64,000 nucleotides of DNA from Paracoccaceae bacterium (GCA_030066905.1 JASJAR010000004.1:1-64000), one strand, 5' to 3'; shown: positions 37,645 through 46,472, counted from the stretch's first letter. Notes: generated by a model from the letters alone, not told the origin. Numbers and translations: made by a program.

Positions 37645-38325
37645 TCAGGACAGCAGACCCGCCACCCAGCGCGGAACCGTCTCGGTCGCAGGGCCCATGA
37701 TCCGGCGGCCGAACGGGCCACCCGTCGGTTCGAGATTGATCTCGACGGTCTCGGCGCCTGCTCGCCGCGCCTCGGCGACGAAGCCCGCGGCGGGGTAGAC
37801 CTCGCCGCTCGTGCCGATGGCGGCAAAGACGTCGGCGCGCTCCAGCGCTGCGGCAATGCGCTCCATGTGATAGGGGATCTCGCCGAACCACACCACATCC
37901 GGCCGCGTCGCCGGAGCCGTACAGGCAGGGCAGGGGTCGGTCGCAGACATGACCGCCGGGGCCTCCCACCGGGTACCGCAGGCGCCGCAGAGCGCGACCG
38001 TGAGGCGGCCATGCATATGGATCAGTGAGGGCGAGCCGGCTTGTTCATGGAGGTCGTCGATGTTCTGGGTCACGAGCGTCAGATCGATGCCCGGTGCGGC
38101 GCCGAGCCTGGCCAGGGCGTCGTGGGCGGCGTTTGGAGCGGCAGCGCGGGCATTCTCCCGCCGGGCATTGTAGAAGGCATGGACCCTTGCCGGATCGCGG
38201 GCGAAGCCTTCGGGCGTGGCCACCTCCTCCAGAGGATAGGCCTCCCAGAGACCGCCCTTGTCGCGAAAGGTCCCAAGCCCGCTTTCGGCCGAAACCCCGG
38301 CGCCGGTGAGAACGACGATGCGCAT
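37645..38325 (-). CDS. cobB: NAD-dependent protein deacylase (sirtuin, CobB class III)
   Basis: NAD-dependent lysine deacylase, 226 residues. Seen: RIVVLTGAGVSAESGLGTFR (NAD loop), TQNIDDLHEQAG, the catalytic His in IHMHG, zinc cysteines CGAC and CPAC, VVWFGEIPYHM and IGTSGEVYPAAG. AFYNARRENAR carries the YxxR pair that in SIRT5/CobB favours desuccinylation or demalonylation. ATG 38325 is used. It diverges from the phosphatase gene at 38396 across only 70 bp. Confidence 0.94.
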   Translation of the reverse strand: MRIVVLTGAGVSAESGLGTFRDKGGLWEAYPLEEVATPEGFARDPARVHAFYNARRENARAAAPNAAHDALARLGAAPGIDLTLVTQNIDDLHEQAGSPSLIHMHGRLTVALCGACGTRWEAPAVMSATDPCPACTAPATRPDVVWFGEIPYHMERIAAALERADVFAAIGTSGEVYPAAGFVAEARRAGAETVEINLEPTGGPFGRRIMGPATETVPRWVAGLLS

Positions 38326-38395
38326 GGGGCAGGTTAGGCCGGCACCGTCCGGGCGCCAATGGTCAACCTCCCGGCGCTGCGCTATGTCCCGCGCC

Positions 38396-38869
38396 ATGCG
38401 CCGCATCCTCTTCGTCTGCCTCGGCAATATCTGCCGCTCGCCCACCGCCGAGGGGGTTCTCGGCCGTTTGGCCGAAGAGGCGGGGCTCCGCCTGGAGATC
38501 GACAGCGCGGGCACCGGCGACTGGCATATCGGCAAACCGCCCTACGGGCCTGCCATCGACGCCGCCCGCCTACGCGGCATCGACCTTTCCCCGCTCCGGG
38601 CCCGCCAGGTCGGCGTGGCGGATTTCGACCGTTTCGATCTCATCGTCGCGATGGACCGCCAGAACGCGGCCGACCTCGAGGCGCTGCGACCGGCCGGAAA
38701 CGCAACGCCTGTCCGGCGGATGGCGGATTTCGTCCCCGAAGCCGGTCCGGATGTGCCGGACCCGTATTTCACGGGCGATTTCGACGGCGCCCTCGATCTC
38801 ATCGAGACCGCCGCGCACGGGCTTCTCGCCGAATTGGCGGGAGGGCCGGGTGCGATGAAGCGCGGGTGA
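38396..38869 (+). CDS. Low-molecular-weight protein-tyrosine phosphatase
   Basis: A 157-residue cysteine phosphatase. Seen: RRILFVCLGNICRSPTAEGV (CxxxxxRS active-site loop), IDSAGTGDWHIGKPP, VAMDRQNAADLEAL and VPDPYFTGDFDGALDLIE (general-acid Asp). These enzymes dephosphorylate tyrosine kinases of exopolysaccharide systems or other targets; the target is not evident. Start is ATG 38396; an in-frame ATG at 38384 is also possible. Confidence 0.95.
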   Translation: MRRILFVCLGNICRSPTAEGVLGRLAEEAGLRLEIDSAGTGDWHIGKPPYGPAIDAARLRGIDLSPLRARQVGVADFDRFDLIVAMDRQNAADLEALRPAGNATPVRRMADFVPEAGPDVPDPYFTGDFDGALDLIETAAHGLLAELAGGPGAMKRG

Positions 38870-38937
38870 AGGCGACGCGATGCGTCGATGCGGGCGCCCC
38901 GTGCGGACGTGGGGCGTGCCGGCAGCCCCGGTGACGC

Positions 38938-39210
38938 CCGCCCGGCGATCAGGTCCGGGGCCTCGACGAACGTTGCGCTCTGGGGGGGCGGGCCTCCGGA
39001 TCAGGTCCGGGGCACGGGTGCTATTGGCCTCGAGCGGACGTTTGGGTCAGCGCTCCCGAAGTCCGTAGCAGAACGCGCCCCGGACTTGATCCGGGGCCCC
39101 GATCCACCGGAGTACCAAGCCTATCGAGGTCCCGGGTCAAGCCCGGGACGGGTGTTCGTTTGGTTGCTTTGGCGCCGACCCCAACGTCCGCAACAGGCCA
39201 GCAACCAACT
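38938..39210 (+). repeat. Dispersed palindromic elements: a degenerate copy followed by a full copy
   Basis: 38938-39020 holds partial units (GATCAGGTCCGGGGCCTCGA; GGATCAGGTCCGGGGCACGG). 39032-39157 holds a full one (GAGCGGACGTTTGGGTCAGC, GCGCCCCGGACTTGATCCGG, GGTCCCGGGTCAAGCCCGGG). The trailer CGCCGACCCCAACGTCCGCAACAGGCC resembles the trailer of the 59.7-kb copies. The 372-bp gap between the phosphatase and the next gene has no other content. Confidence 0.85.
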
Positions 39211-39241
39211 TCGCGCCGCCCGACCCCCGACCCCAGGGGTG

Positions 39242-39541
39242 TCAGCTCCGGCAGAAGGTCTCGGCGGTTTCGCCGAACCGCTGATAGCGGTCCCAGAACA
39301 CCTCGTCTGACCGCCGGTCGGACTGGCGCGCGGCCTGCGCCCGATGCGGGTCGCGGAAGAAGCCGGCCGCCCGGCGCTGGTCCTTCGACGACAATGTCAG
39401 ATCGGCGGCATCCTGGATACAGCCGCAGAGCGCGCGGTTGCCGCCCGCGCGGTCCGAGCCCAGACAGGCCCGCTCGATATCGCCGGCCGCCACCGCGCCG
39501 GGAAGGAGTAGAAATGCAATCGTGTAGGTCAGCCGCCGCAT
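39242..39541 (-). CDS. Small secreted conserved protein of Rhodobacterales
   Basis: A 99-residue protein with a signal peptide (MRRLTYTIAFLLLPGAVAAG), then IERACLGSDRAGGNRALCGC (paired Cys), LTLSSKDQRRAAGFFRDPHR, RQSDRRSDEVFWDRYQRFGE and a final Cys. I recall near-identical small proteins in roseobacters, sometimes labelled arginine transporter without support. The function is unknown; the four Cys suggest periplasmic disulfides. It diverges from the sodium channel gene. Confidence 0.85.
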   Translation of the reverse strand: MRRLTYTIAFLLLPGAVAAGDIERACLGSDRAGGNRALCGCIQDAADLTLSSKDQRRAAGFFRDPHRAQAARQSDRRSDEVFWDRYQRFGETAETFCRS

Positions 39542-39705
39542 GATCGGTCTCCGAACTCTGCCTCGTACCGGCGCGTTGTCGCGCTCTTTCACCCAATTTA
39601 CTGCCATGGCCCGGCCCGGTCTGGCAAGCGCTCGCGCGCAACGCTTGCAAAGCGGGGTCCAATTGCCAATTGAGGCGCAGTCCATACTGTCCGGGGAGCC
39701 CATTG

Positions 39706-40491
39706 ATGCAGGATCGACTTCGCCGCCTCGTTGCCCGGCCCGCCTTCGAGGCGACGATCATCGCGCTTATCGTGATCAACGCGGTGATCCTCGCGATGGA
39801 GACCTCGCCGTCGATCATGGCGACCTGGGGGCCGCTGCTGCTCACGCTCGACAGCATCATCCTCGGCATTTTCGTCGTCGAGATCGTGCTGCGCTTTCTC
39901 GCCGACCCCAGGGGGTTCTGGCGCGACCCCTGGCGGATCTTCGATCTGACGATCATCGTCATCGCGCTGATGCCCACGACCGGGCCGCTGGCGATCCTGC
40001 GTGCGTTCCGCATCCTGCGGATTCTGCGCCTTGTCGCGGCGGTGCCGGCGATGCGCCGGGTGGTTACGGGGCTTCTCAATGCGCTGCCGGGCATGGGCTC
40101 GATCGTGATGCTCCTGGGCCTCATCTTCTTTGTGTTCTCCGTGATTTCGACGAAGCTCTTCGCCGAGGCCTTCCCCGACTGGTTCGGCACGCTCGGCGCC
40201 TCGGCCTATACGCTTTTTCAGATCATGACGCTCGAAAGCTGGTCGATGGGTATCGTGCGCCCGGTGATGGATGCCTTCCCCTGGGCCTGGGCGCTGTTCG
40301 TGCCGTTCATCGTGATGACCGCCTTTGCCGTCCTCAACCTCTTCATCGGCGTCATTGTCGATGCGATGCAATCCCAGGCCTCGGCAGAGGCCCATGACGA
40401 GCGCGAGGCGATGCGGGAGGAGACGAAGGTGATCCTCGAGGAGGTGCGGGCCCTTCGCGCCGAGCTTCAGACCCTGAAGGCGCGGGGCTAG
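39706..40491 (+). CDS. Bacterial voltage-gated sodium channel (NavMs/NaChBac-like ion transporter)
   Basis: A 261-residue single six-helix subunit that should tetramerise into a voltage-gated cation channel. S1-S3 fall within residues about 12-95. S4 carries evenly spaced arginines (LRAFRILRILRLVAAVPAMR). The pore loop is LFQIMTLESWSMGIVRPVMD, where LESWS is the sodium-selective filter of prokaryotic Nav channels, and S6 is FIVMTAFAVLNLFIGVIVDA. The C-terminal helix (EEVRALRAELQTLKARG) is the expected coiled coil of the cytoplasmic tail. ATG 39706 follows GGGGAG. Confidence 0.95.
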   Translation: MQDRLRRLVARPAFEATIIALIVINAVILAMETSPSIMATWGPLLLTLDSIILGIFVVEIVLRFLADPRGFWRDPWRIFDLTIIVIALMPTTGPLAILRAFRILRILRLVAAVPAMRRVVTGLLNALPGMGSIVMLLGLIFFVFSVISTKLFAEAFPDWFGTLGASAYTLFQIMTLESWSMGIVRPVMDAFPWAWALFVPFIVMTAFAVLNLFIGVIVDAMQSQASAEAHDEREAMREETKVILEEVRALRAELQTLKARG

Positions 40492-40526
40492 GCGGCGGCG
40501 TGGAGCCGGCCCTGCCGCAGTGGGTT

Positions 40527-40700
40527 TTGGCCTGGAGCGGGCGTTCGTTTATCCGCTCCGATCACGAATTCCCCGCGCCCCGGGCTCGACCCGGGACCTC
40601 GATGGGCTTTGCCCTCCGGCGGACCGGGGCCCCGGATCGCGTCAGGGGCGCGTTTCGCCAGGGGCTGCCCGAGCAAAAACCCGAACCTGCCCAAAAGGCC
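40527..40700 (-). repeat. Dispersed palindromic element, reverse orientation
   Basis: GGAGCGGGCGTTCGTTTATC, then CCCCGGGCTCGACCCGGGAC, CTCCGGCGGACCGGGGCCCC and GGATCGCGTCAGGGGCGCGT. This is a diverged inverted copy of the same family, within the 316-bp gap between the channel gene and the next membrane protein. Nothing else is seen in that gap. Confidence 0.78.
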
Positions 40701-40807
40701 AGGAGCCGTTGGCGCACATCGGTCCGCCACCATCCGCCTGCCCCCCGGCCCGGTTTGCGGCTGACGGCGATCAAGTCCGCCATTCGGCAGTCGCGCGATG
40801 GTCTTTC

Positions 40808-41392
40808 ATGCATTTGCGGTGGGTCCTGTCCTGCACAACCGGCGAAGCACTCGGCGTCGCGCTCGTCGCGGTTGCCTTTGCTGCGGGCGACCGGGGGCTC
40901 GTTTCGGCAGCTCCGGCCGTGCTGACGGCCGGCGTATGGCAGGGGCTGGCGCTCGGCACCGCGCAGGGTCTTTTCCTGCGCCGCTTCGGTGTCTCGCTTC
41001 CAGGCTGGATCGCTGCCACGGTTTCTGCCGCGGTCCTCGGCTATGCCCTTGCGCTTCTCGGCGGTGCTGGCGAGGGAAACGGGGTGCCCGACCATGGCGG
41101 GGCGCCGCTTGCGGTGGTTCTGGGGTCTGCGATGCTTCTCGGCGCGGTCCTGGGCGGGGTGACCGGCTTTGCGCAGGCGCTCGTTGCCCGCAGGCACATC
41201 GTGCTCGGCGCCTGGGTCCTGCGTAACGTCTATGGCTGGGCCATCGCCATGGCGGCTATCTTCGGCGGTTCGGCACTGGCGTCGGCGGATATGAGCCTTC
41301 CGGCCATCGCGCTCCTCGGGGCGGTCACGGGCGCCCTTGCCGGGGCGGCGGTCGGGCTCGTCACCGCCCATGCGCTGCCCGAGCCGGACTGA
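40808..41392 (+). CDS. Hypothetical polytopic membrane protein
   Basis: A 194-residue protein with about five or six hydrophobic helices (GVALVAVAFAAG; WIAATVSAAVLGYALALLGG; AVVLGSAMLLGAVLGGVTGF; ALLGAVTGALAGAAVGLVTA). Short GxxxG-rich helices and a central FAQALVARRHIVLGAWVLRN loop resemble small uncharacterised membrane proteins annotated in actinobacteria and alphaproteobacteria. No functional motif is recognised. ATG 40808. Confidence 0.7.
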   Translation: MHLRWVLSCTTGEALGVALVAVAFAAGDRGLVSAAPAVLTAGVWQGLALGTAQGLFLRRFGVSLPGWIAATVSAAVLGYALALLGGAGEGNGVPDHGGAPLAVVLGSAMLLGAVLGGVTGFAQALVARRHIVLGAWVLRNVYGWAIAMAAIFGGSALASADMSLPAIALLGAVTGALAGAAVGLVTAHALPEPD

Positions 41393-41395
41393 CGC

Positions 41396-41433
41396 AAAAG
41401 GAAGGGGCGCGGACCCTTCCGAACCCGCGCCCC
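41396..41433 (-). terminator. Terminator of ppk2
   Basis: On the minus strand GGGGCGCGG (complement of 41433-41425) pairs with CCGCGCCCC (complement of 41412-41404) across a 12-base loop, then TTCCTTTTGCG follows. This is a good intrinsic terminator for ppk2 and could also slow convergent transcription from 40808. Confidence 0.65.
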
Positions 41434-41469
41434 CCGCAACGCAACCGGTGTGCCGGCCTCCCCCCTTTG

Positions 41470-42342
41470 TCAGTGCCGGGCCCGTCGCGTATCGGGATGG
41501 AGCGCCGTTGCCAGAATGTGTTCGGAATTGTGCAGCACGTGGTCCGCCCGGCCGACGATCTTCGGGTCGGGCGGCGTGGCGACGGTCTCGTCCTTGTCGG
41601 GGTAGTCGAGCGTGGAGAGGAAATGCTTCATGCAATTCAGCCGCGCCCGCTTCTTGTCGTCGGATTTGATGATCGTCCAGGGCGCATCGGCGGTGTCGGT
41701 GTAGAAGAACATCGCCTCCTTGGCCTCGGTGTAGTCGTTCCACTTGTCGCGGCTCGCCTTGTCGATGGGGCTCAGCTTCCAGCGCTTCAGGGGGTCGGTC
41801 TCGCGGGCTGCAAAGCGGCTCGCCTGCTCCTTTTCGGTCACCGAGAACCAGTATTTGTAGAGCCGGATACCCGAGCGCACGAGCATCCGCTCAAGCTCCG
41901 GCGTCTGGCGCATGAATTCGAGGTATTCGCCGGGCTCGCAGAAGCCCATCACCCGCTCGACACCCGCACGGTTGTACCAGGAGCGGTCGTAGAACACCAT
42001 TTCGCCCACGGTGGGAAGCTCGGTGATGTAGCGCTGGAAGAACCACTGGCCCTTCTCCTCCCAGGTCGGCTTGTTGAGCGCCACGACCCGGGCCGCCCGG
42101 GGGTTGAGATGTTCGGTGAACCGCTTGATCGTCCCGCCCTTGCCTGCGGCGTCGCGGCCCTCGAAGATCAAAACGAACTTCTGGCCCGTTTCCCCGGCCC
42201 AGAGTTGAACCTTCAGAAGCTCCGCCTGAAGGGCAGCCTTCTCCTTCTCGTAGGCCACCCGGGCCATCTTCCGTGAATAGGGATAACGGCCCGTCTCAAA
42301 CCCGTTGCCGCTCTTCGCGGCCACATTCCCGTTCGCGCTCAT
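41470..42342 (-). CDS. ppk2: Polyphosphate kinase 2 (PPK2)
   Basis: A 290-residue P-loop kinase that transfers phosphate between polyphosphate and nucleotides (often GDP/ADP phosphorylation). Seen: FVLIFEGRDAAGKGGTIKRF (Walker A), ALNKPTWEEKGQWFFQRYIT, MVFYDRSWYNRAGVERVMGF (Walker B/catalytic Asp), RLYKYWFSVTEKEQASRF, DPLKRWKLSPIDKASRDKWN and WTIIKSDDKKRARLNCMKH (lid lysines). A single domain of class I size. A terminator follows at 41396-41433. Confidence 0.95.
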   Translation of the reverse strand: MSANGNVAAKSGNGFETGRYPYSRKMARVAYEKEKAALQAELLKVQLWAGETGQKFVLIFEGRDAAGKGGTIKRFTEHLNPRAARVVALNKPTWEEKGQWFFQRYITELPTVGEMVFYDRSWYNRAGVERVMGFCEPGEYLEFMRQTPELERMLVRSGIRLYKYWFSVTEKEQASRFAARETDPLKRWKLSPIDKASRDKWNDYTEAKEAMFFYTDTADAPWTIIKSDDKKRARLNCMKHFLSTLDYPDKDETVATPPDPKIVGRADHVLHNSEHILATALHPDTRRARH

Positions 42343-42420
42343 CTTGCTCCACTCCGCGTTGTCGTGAGCGGAATTGTAACGGTTCGGTAACGCGAAGACC
42401 TTGATTCAGGTCAGGGGCGA

Positions 42421-42612
42421 TCAGCCGGAGACGTAGACGCCATCCCGCGGTCGGTAGAAGACCTTCTGGTTGTGCAGACGCCCAAGGAGATCGTTCGCCT
42501 CCCTGGGGCAGATCGCATCCTCTGTGGACAGCCTCGACGAGGTTCGCAGCGCGGCCTCGATCAGTTCCATGTCCTCGATGCTCAGGTCGAACTTCGTGTT
42601 GTACCTCGGCAT
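42421..42612 (-). CDS. Small conserved hypothetical protein
   Basis: A 63-residue soluble protein: MPRYNTKFDLSIEDMELIEA, ALRTSSRLSTEDAICPREAN, DLLGRLHNQKVFYRPRDGVY. Good codon usage and an ATG at 42612 after GGGGAGGAG mark it as real. I recognise similar short ORFs in roseobacters but know no function. It lies 78 bp upstream of ppk2 on the same strand and may be co-transcribed with it. Confidence 0.75.
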   Translation of the reverse strand: MPRYNTKFDLSIEDMELIEAALRTSSRLSTEDAICPREANDLLGRLHNQKVFYRPRDGVYVSG

Positions 42613-42740
42613 GACACTCCTCCCCGGTCGGGCCCTCCAATCTCTGGAGCGGTAGATGGAGCGAGCGAGAGGATTGTCAAGAAAAGCGAGCCTTTTCAGA
42701 CGGTTCCGGGTTACTCTGTATACAAGCGTATGCGAGCGGC

Positions 42741-44060
42741 TCACTCCGCGCCGAGAAGCTCCGGCACATAAAGGCGGATGATCTCGTTGTCGTCGGCCAC
42801 GCCGAGAACCCGCCCGGCGGAGAACGGCAGGTTGTTGTCGTTTGACACCAGAATGTGCTCCTCCCCATCGCGGATCACGCTTTCGATGGTGACGAAGGGG
42901 AAGACGAAGGTCCCCTCCGCGATGGACCCGCTCGTCTCCAGCCCCGCACCGACGCGGTCGGGGTCGGCGATGTCCATCAGGTCGATCTGGGCGAGACGGG
43001 CCACGAAACCAGCCGCGTCGATCTGGGCGGTGTCGATCAGCGTCACGCGTTTCACCTCGGCGGGGCGGGGAAAGCAGCCCTCGGTCTCGCTGCCCATGCA
43101 GGCCAGCGACGCGTGGCCCTGACCGCCGTCGCGCTCGATCACAAGCGCCCGGGTTTCGTCGATGAAGTTGAAGTCGCCGATCGCGACGGCCCCGGGGGTG
43201 AGGGCGAAGCGGAAGCTCTCGCCGGTCCATTCCCCGGCCCCGGTATCGAAGGCAAGAACCCGCAGGAACGCCCCCTCGTTCTCCCCGCCTTCGACGATGA
43301 GCGGCTTTTCGAGCATCCCCCAGAGCGTGGTGCCGTCGGCTGCGAGCGCGAGCCCCTCGAACCCGCCCGAGCGCGGCAACTTCCAGTCGATCCCTGCGGT
43401 GGCCGGAATGCGCAGCGCGGGGTGGTCGGGGGAGAAGAGCTCCTCGCCGTCGACCAGCGTCGGATAGACCCCGGTGACCCGCCCCGCGCGCGTGGCCGAG
43501 ATCAGATAGGGCCCGAACTCCTCGCCGATCCACACCGTGTCGCCGACGATCTGGATGCCCTCGGGGTCGAAATCGGCCCCCGTGAGGTACCGCGCCTCGG
43601 TGGCCTCGTGCGTGATCCGGAAGGGAACCAGCCCGTCGGGGTCGTGCAGCCACACCCGTTCGATCACGGTGGTTTCGCCAGTCTCGAAATCCGGCACGAT
43701 GCGGGTGAGGCCCAGCAGCGCGTCGGACGAATTGGCTTTCGAGCCGAACCCGTTGTCGATGAGCGCATAGAGCGACCCGTCCCCGGCGCGCGCGGCGGCG
43801 TAGCCCGAAAAGCCTTGGAGCGGCTGGCCGAAGAACGGCCGCATCAGACCGTTCGCGGCAAGGCTCATCGGCGCGCGCACCGGCGCGGCTCCGGCGGTAA
43901 ACCGGCCCGAAATCCAGGTCTCCTGCGGGGCATCCGCGGGCGGGGCGGAAAAGGAATAGGCCGGCAGGACGGACAGACCGGCAAGCTCGGCCGGAACCAT
44001 CTCCTGTGCGGCGGCGGGCAGGGCGGCGAGAAGGGCGGCGACGGACGAAAGGGCGCGCAT
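42741..44060 (-). CDS. Secreted esterase-like protein of the phytase-like family (PF13449 type)
   Basis: A 439-residue exported protein with a signal peptide (MRALSSVAALLAALPAAAQ). The body looks like a beta-propeller: LQGFSGYAAARAGDGSLYAL, DNGFGSKANSSDALLGLTRI, VWIGEEFGPYLISATRAGRV, GGFEGLALAADGTTLWGMLE and HILVSNDNNLPFSAGRVLGV are the strand motifs of esterase-like activity of phytase proteins. The biochemical activity of such proteins is poorly established. Periplasmic. Confidence 0.88.
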   Translation of the reverse strand: MRALSSVAALLAALPAAAQEMVPAELAGLSVLPAYSFSAPPADAPQETWISGRFTAGAAPVRAPMSLAANGLMRPFFGQPLQGFSGYAAARAGDGSLYALIDNGFGSKANSSDALLGLTRIVPDFETGETTVIERVWLHDPDGLVPFRITHEATEARYLTGADFDPEGIQIVGDTVWIGEEFGPYLISATRAGRVTGVYPTLVDGEELFSPDHPALRIPATAGIDWKLPRSGGFEGLALAADGTTLWGMLEKPLIVEGGENEGAFLRVLAFDTGAGEWTGESFRFALTPGAVAIGDFNFIDETRALVIERDGGQGHASLACMGSETEGCFPRPAEVKRVTLIDTAQIDAAGFVARLAQIDLMDIADPDRVGAGLETSGSIAEGTFVFPFVTIESVIRDGEEHILVSNDNNLPFSAGRVLGVADDNEIIRLYVPELLGAE

Positions 44061-44217
44061 GGGGGGCTCCCGTGTCAGGGGTTGGACGAGATATGCCTCT
44101 GTCGCACCGCAAGGTCTCAGGGACGTGGCGGGGCGGTGACGTTTCGGTGAAACGGGGACTTTCGGGATGCCTGGCTTTCAGCGGGACGATCCTTGGTCGA
44201 ACCGGTGGTCGGGTTTG

Positions 44218-44400
44218 GCCTTGAGGGGACAGTCGGATCTCGCTCCGGCAGACCTTGGCGAAACACGCCCCCGGACCGGATCCGGGGCCCCGGGCCAAGC
44301 CTGGGCCGTTGGTCGCCGAATGGCCTGTGGGGGACGTCGGACCTGCCGGTGACGAGCCGCGCCAACGCGAAGCTGCTAAGGTCGGCGACAGGCCAGCATC
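44218..44400 (+). repeat. Dispersed palindromic element, partial, with associated trailer
   Basis: GACAGTCGGATCTCGCTCCG, ACCTTGGCGAAACACGCCCC, CGGACCGGATCCGGGGCCCC at 44224-44290, then a degenerate CCAAGCCTGGGCCG arm. The trailer CGCGAAGCTGCTAAGGTCGG (about 44367-44386) matches the trailer at 11776-11795. No gene is seen in the 366-bp gap 44061-44426. Confidence 0.75.
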
Positions 44401-44426
44401 GCCCGCCGCCCTGCCGTCGTCCGAAA

Positions 44427-45437
44427 CTACCTGCCGCCGTCCCGCGCCGCGCCCCCGCCGCCGATCCGCCCCCGCGACCAGGCTCTCCCCATCCGTTCGT
44501 CGAGCAGCGGCGACCGGGGCGGCCGCAGCCCGCCCATCGGCGCAAGCGTGATCTCGCCCAGATACATCCGGCCGTCCGCATGGTAGAGATCGACCCGCGC
44601 ATACTCGAACGCATTGCCGATCTCGAGCGCCGCAGCGCGCATCTTGGGGTAGAACGGCGGCTCCGCTTCTGCCGGCGACCGCCGAAAGAAGAGCTCCTCG
44701 GGAATGTAGTCGAAATCGGCGGTATAGAGGGTCTGGCGATGGTTGGTCTGGCGGTCGTGATCGACCTGCACGGCGAGAATGTCGCCACCGCCGATATGGA
44801 ACTTCCAGTCGGTGAGCGACCCCTCCGCCGGCGCGGCGTTGCGCTCGATGAAATTCTGCAACCGGTACATCCCGTACCACCATTCGCCGGCCCGCTCGCC
44901 ATGGGAGGCGGTGAGCCAGCCGGCGCTCTTGTCCGCGAGGGTTTCGGCCGCGCCGGCGGGGAGTGGCACATCGAACGGAATGTTCCGGCCCGACCCGCCA
45001 TTCGACTTCGCGTAGTACCGCCCCGGTGCGAGGCCGAGACGGTCGATCAGGTCGCCGGTGATCGGTGCGGCGCCCGACCAGAGGACCTCGATCGTCGAGA
45101 CATCGTCGCGCCAGGCCTCGGGGATGTGGTGGCCGACGCCGAGCTTGTCGGCCGGCGAGGGCATCGGCACCGGGGCGAAGAACTTCGCCAGCGCGAGCTT
45201 TTCGAAGAACGTGGCGGGGGCCGCGAGGTCGGGAACCCGTCCGCGCTGGTGATAGACGATCTTGGCGGCGCGGCTCAGCTTCTGCTGAACGACCCCCGGG
45301 GGCAGAACGTCGATGCCGCGCAATGTCCCCCGCGGCGTCGGCTCGCCTGCGCCGAAGAGGCCCTGGTCGTAGATTTCCGTCAGGGCGCTCCGCGCCGCCT
45401 GACGCAGGACGAAGGGCGAAACGGCGTCCTCGCTCAC
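44427..45437 (-). CDS. ATP-grasp protein, TupA-like amidoligase
   Basis: A 336-residue protein opening from a GTG that overlaps the upstream glycosyltransferase stop (GTGA). It has the TupA-like ATP-grasp landmarks KSNGGSGRNIPFDVP (nucleotide-binding loop), DWKFHIGGGDILAVQVDHDR (metal/ATP acidic residues) and FEYARVDLYHADGRMYLGEI. Relatives ligate amino acids or other groups onto cell-surface polymers and often sit in glycan clusters. The first 60 residues (LRQAARSALTEIYDQGLFGA) look like an extra N-terminal domain. The acceptor is unknown. Confidence 0.82.
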   Translation of the reverse strand: MSEDAVSPFVLRQAARSALTEIYDQGLFGAGEPTPRGTLRGIDVLPPGVVQQKLSRAAKIVYHQRGRVPDLAAPATFFEKLALAKFFAPVPMPSPADKLGVGHHIPEAWRDDVSTIEVLWSGAAPITGDLIDRLGLAPGRYYAKSNGGSGRNIPFDVPLPAGAAETLADKSAGWLTASHGERAGEWWYGMYRLQNFIERNAAPAEGSLTDWKFHIGGGDILAVQVDHDRQTNHRQTLYTADFDYIPEELFFRRSPAEAEPPFYPKMRAAALEIGNAFEYARVDLYHADGRMYLGEITLAPMGGLRPPRSPLLDERMGRAWSRGRIGGGGAARDGGR

Positions 45438-46393
45438 AGCATCGCCTCCATCGCCGCGATCATCTCTCCGAGCTCCGCCTGACGGCGAAGCGCGGCCGCC
45501 TTGTCTCGGTGCCAGGCCACGGCGGCCTCATGGAGTCTGGCAAGGCGGAAATCGGTTCGGAACGCCTCGACGAACGCCGCGACGGCGTCGTCGTAGCGCC
45601 GGACGGTGAGGTCCTCCTCGTCGCCGAGATTGAACCGCTGCCAGTATTCGAGCCCGAGCACGTGGTGGGAATGGTTCGCCCGCCCCCGGTCGCGCTTGAC
45701 GAGATAGCTGTCGAGCGAGCGCAGCGCATAGTGGTTGACCTGGGCGACGTCGAAGACCGGCGGCGTGTCCGTCCGCTGGCCGTTGACGACGTAATCGGCG
45801 CCGCCCGGGAGCACCCATTTGAAGTCCGCAACCGCGTGATCCTGTGGGATCGGGGCATGTAGCCCCATCCGCCCGATCCTGTCGCTGTTGCGGTAGAGCG
45901 ACTTGACGAACTTCCCCGTGAGCGGCCGCGCCTCGGCGTCGAACGGCGCCTCGGCCCGGGTGAATTGCCGGGTGACGGGCATGTCTTCCAGAGCCGAAAC
46001 CCCGTTCGGCCCGAAGATGCGCCAGGGCACCGAGACGACATCGGCGTCTTCGCCGGAGACGGCCACGAGGTCCTGCACCGTCCCGTCGCCGACATGGATG
46101 TTGAGAAACTCATCGACATCGCAGACGAACACCCAGTCGGCGTTCCGGATTTCCTCATAGCGGCTGATCTGCCGCAGCGCGCTGCGATGAATGCCGCCGC
46201 TCCGGACCATCGTCCGGTGCACCCGCACATGCCCTGCCTCCTCCAGCCGCCTGAGCATCCGCACGGTACCGTCGGAACAATCGTTGGTGGCCACGACGAT
46301 GTCGTCGAAGCCCAGCGCCTTGTAATGGGCCAGCCACTCAAGGATGTAGGGCGCTTCGTTCTTCATCGTCGAGGCGACGGCGAAGGAGGGCAT
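45434..46393 (-). CDS. Glycosyltransferase family 2 (Glyco_tranf_2_4 type)
   Basis: A 319-residue GT-A enzyme. Seen: FAVASTMKNEAPYILEWLAH (family start), VVATNDCSDGTVRMLRRLEE, DWVFVCDVDEFLNIHVGDGT (DVDE metal site), and a C-terminal region with GLHAPIPQDHAVADFKWVLP and VNHYALRSLDSYLVKRDRGR. It is translationally coupled to the downstream ATP-grasp gene by GTGA. The pair probably builds and decorates a surface or capsular sugar (inference). Confidence 0.88.
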   Translation of the reverse strand: MPSFAVASTMKNEAPYILEWLAHYKALGFDDIVVATNDCSDGTVRMLRRLEEAGHVRVHRTMVRSGGIHRSALRQISRYEEIRNADWVFVCDVDEFLNIHVGDGTVQDLVAVSGEDADVVSVPWRIFGPNGVSALEDMPVTRQFTRAEAPFDAEARPLTGKFVKSLYRNSDRIGRMGLHAPIPQDHAVADFKWVLPGGADYVVNGQRTDTPPVFDVAQVNHYALRSLDSYLVKRDRGRANHSHHVLGLEYWQRFNLGDEEDLTVRRYDDAVAAFVEAFRTDFRLARLHEAAVAWHRDKAAALRRQAELGEMIAAMEAML

Positions 46394-46472
46394 GGGAGAT
46401 GGACCTTGGCTGCTCGGGTCTCGTTAGGGGAGGGGTAGCATGGGGGGCGTCGGGGTGGAAGGTGGGCGCGCG

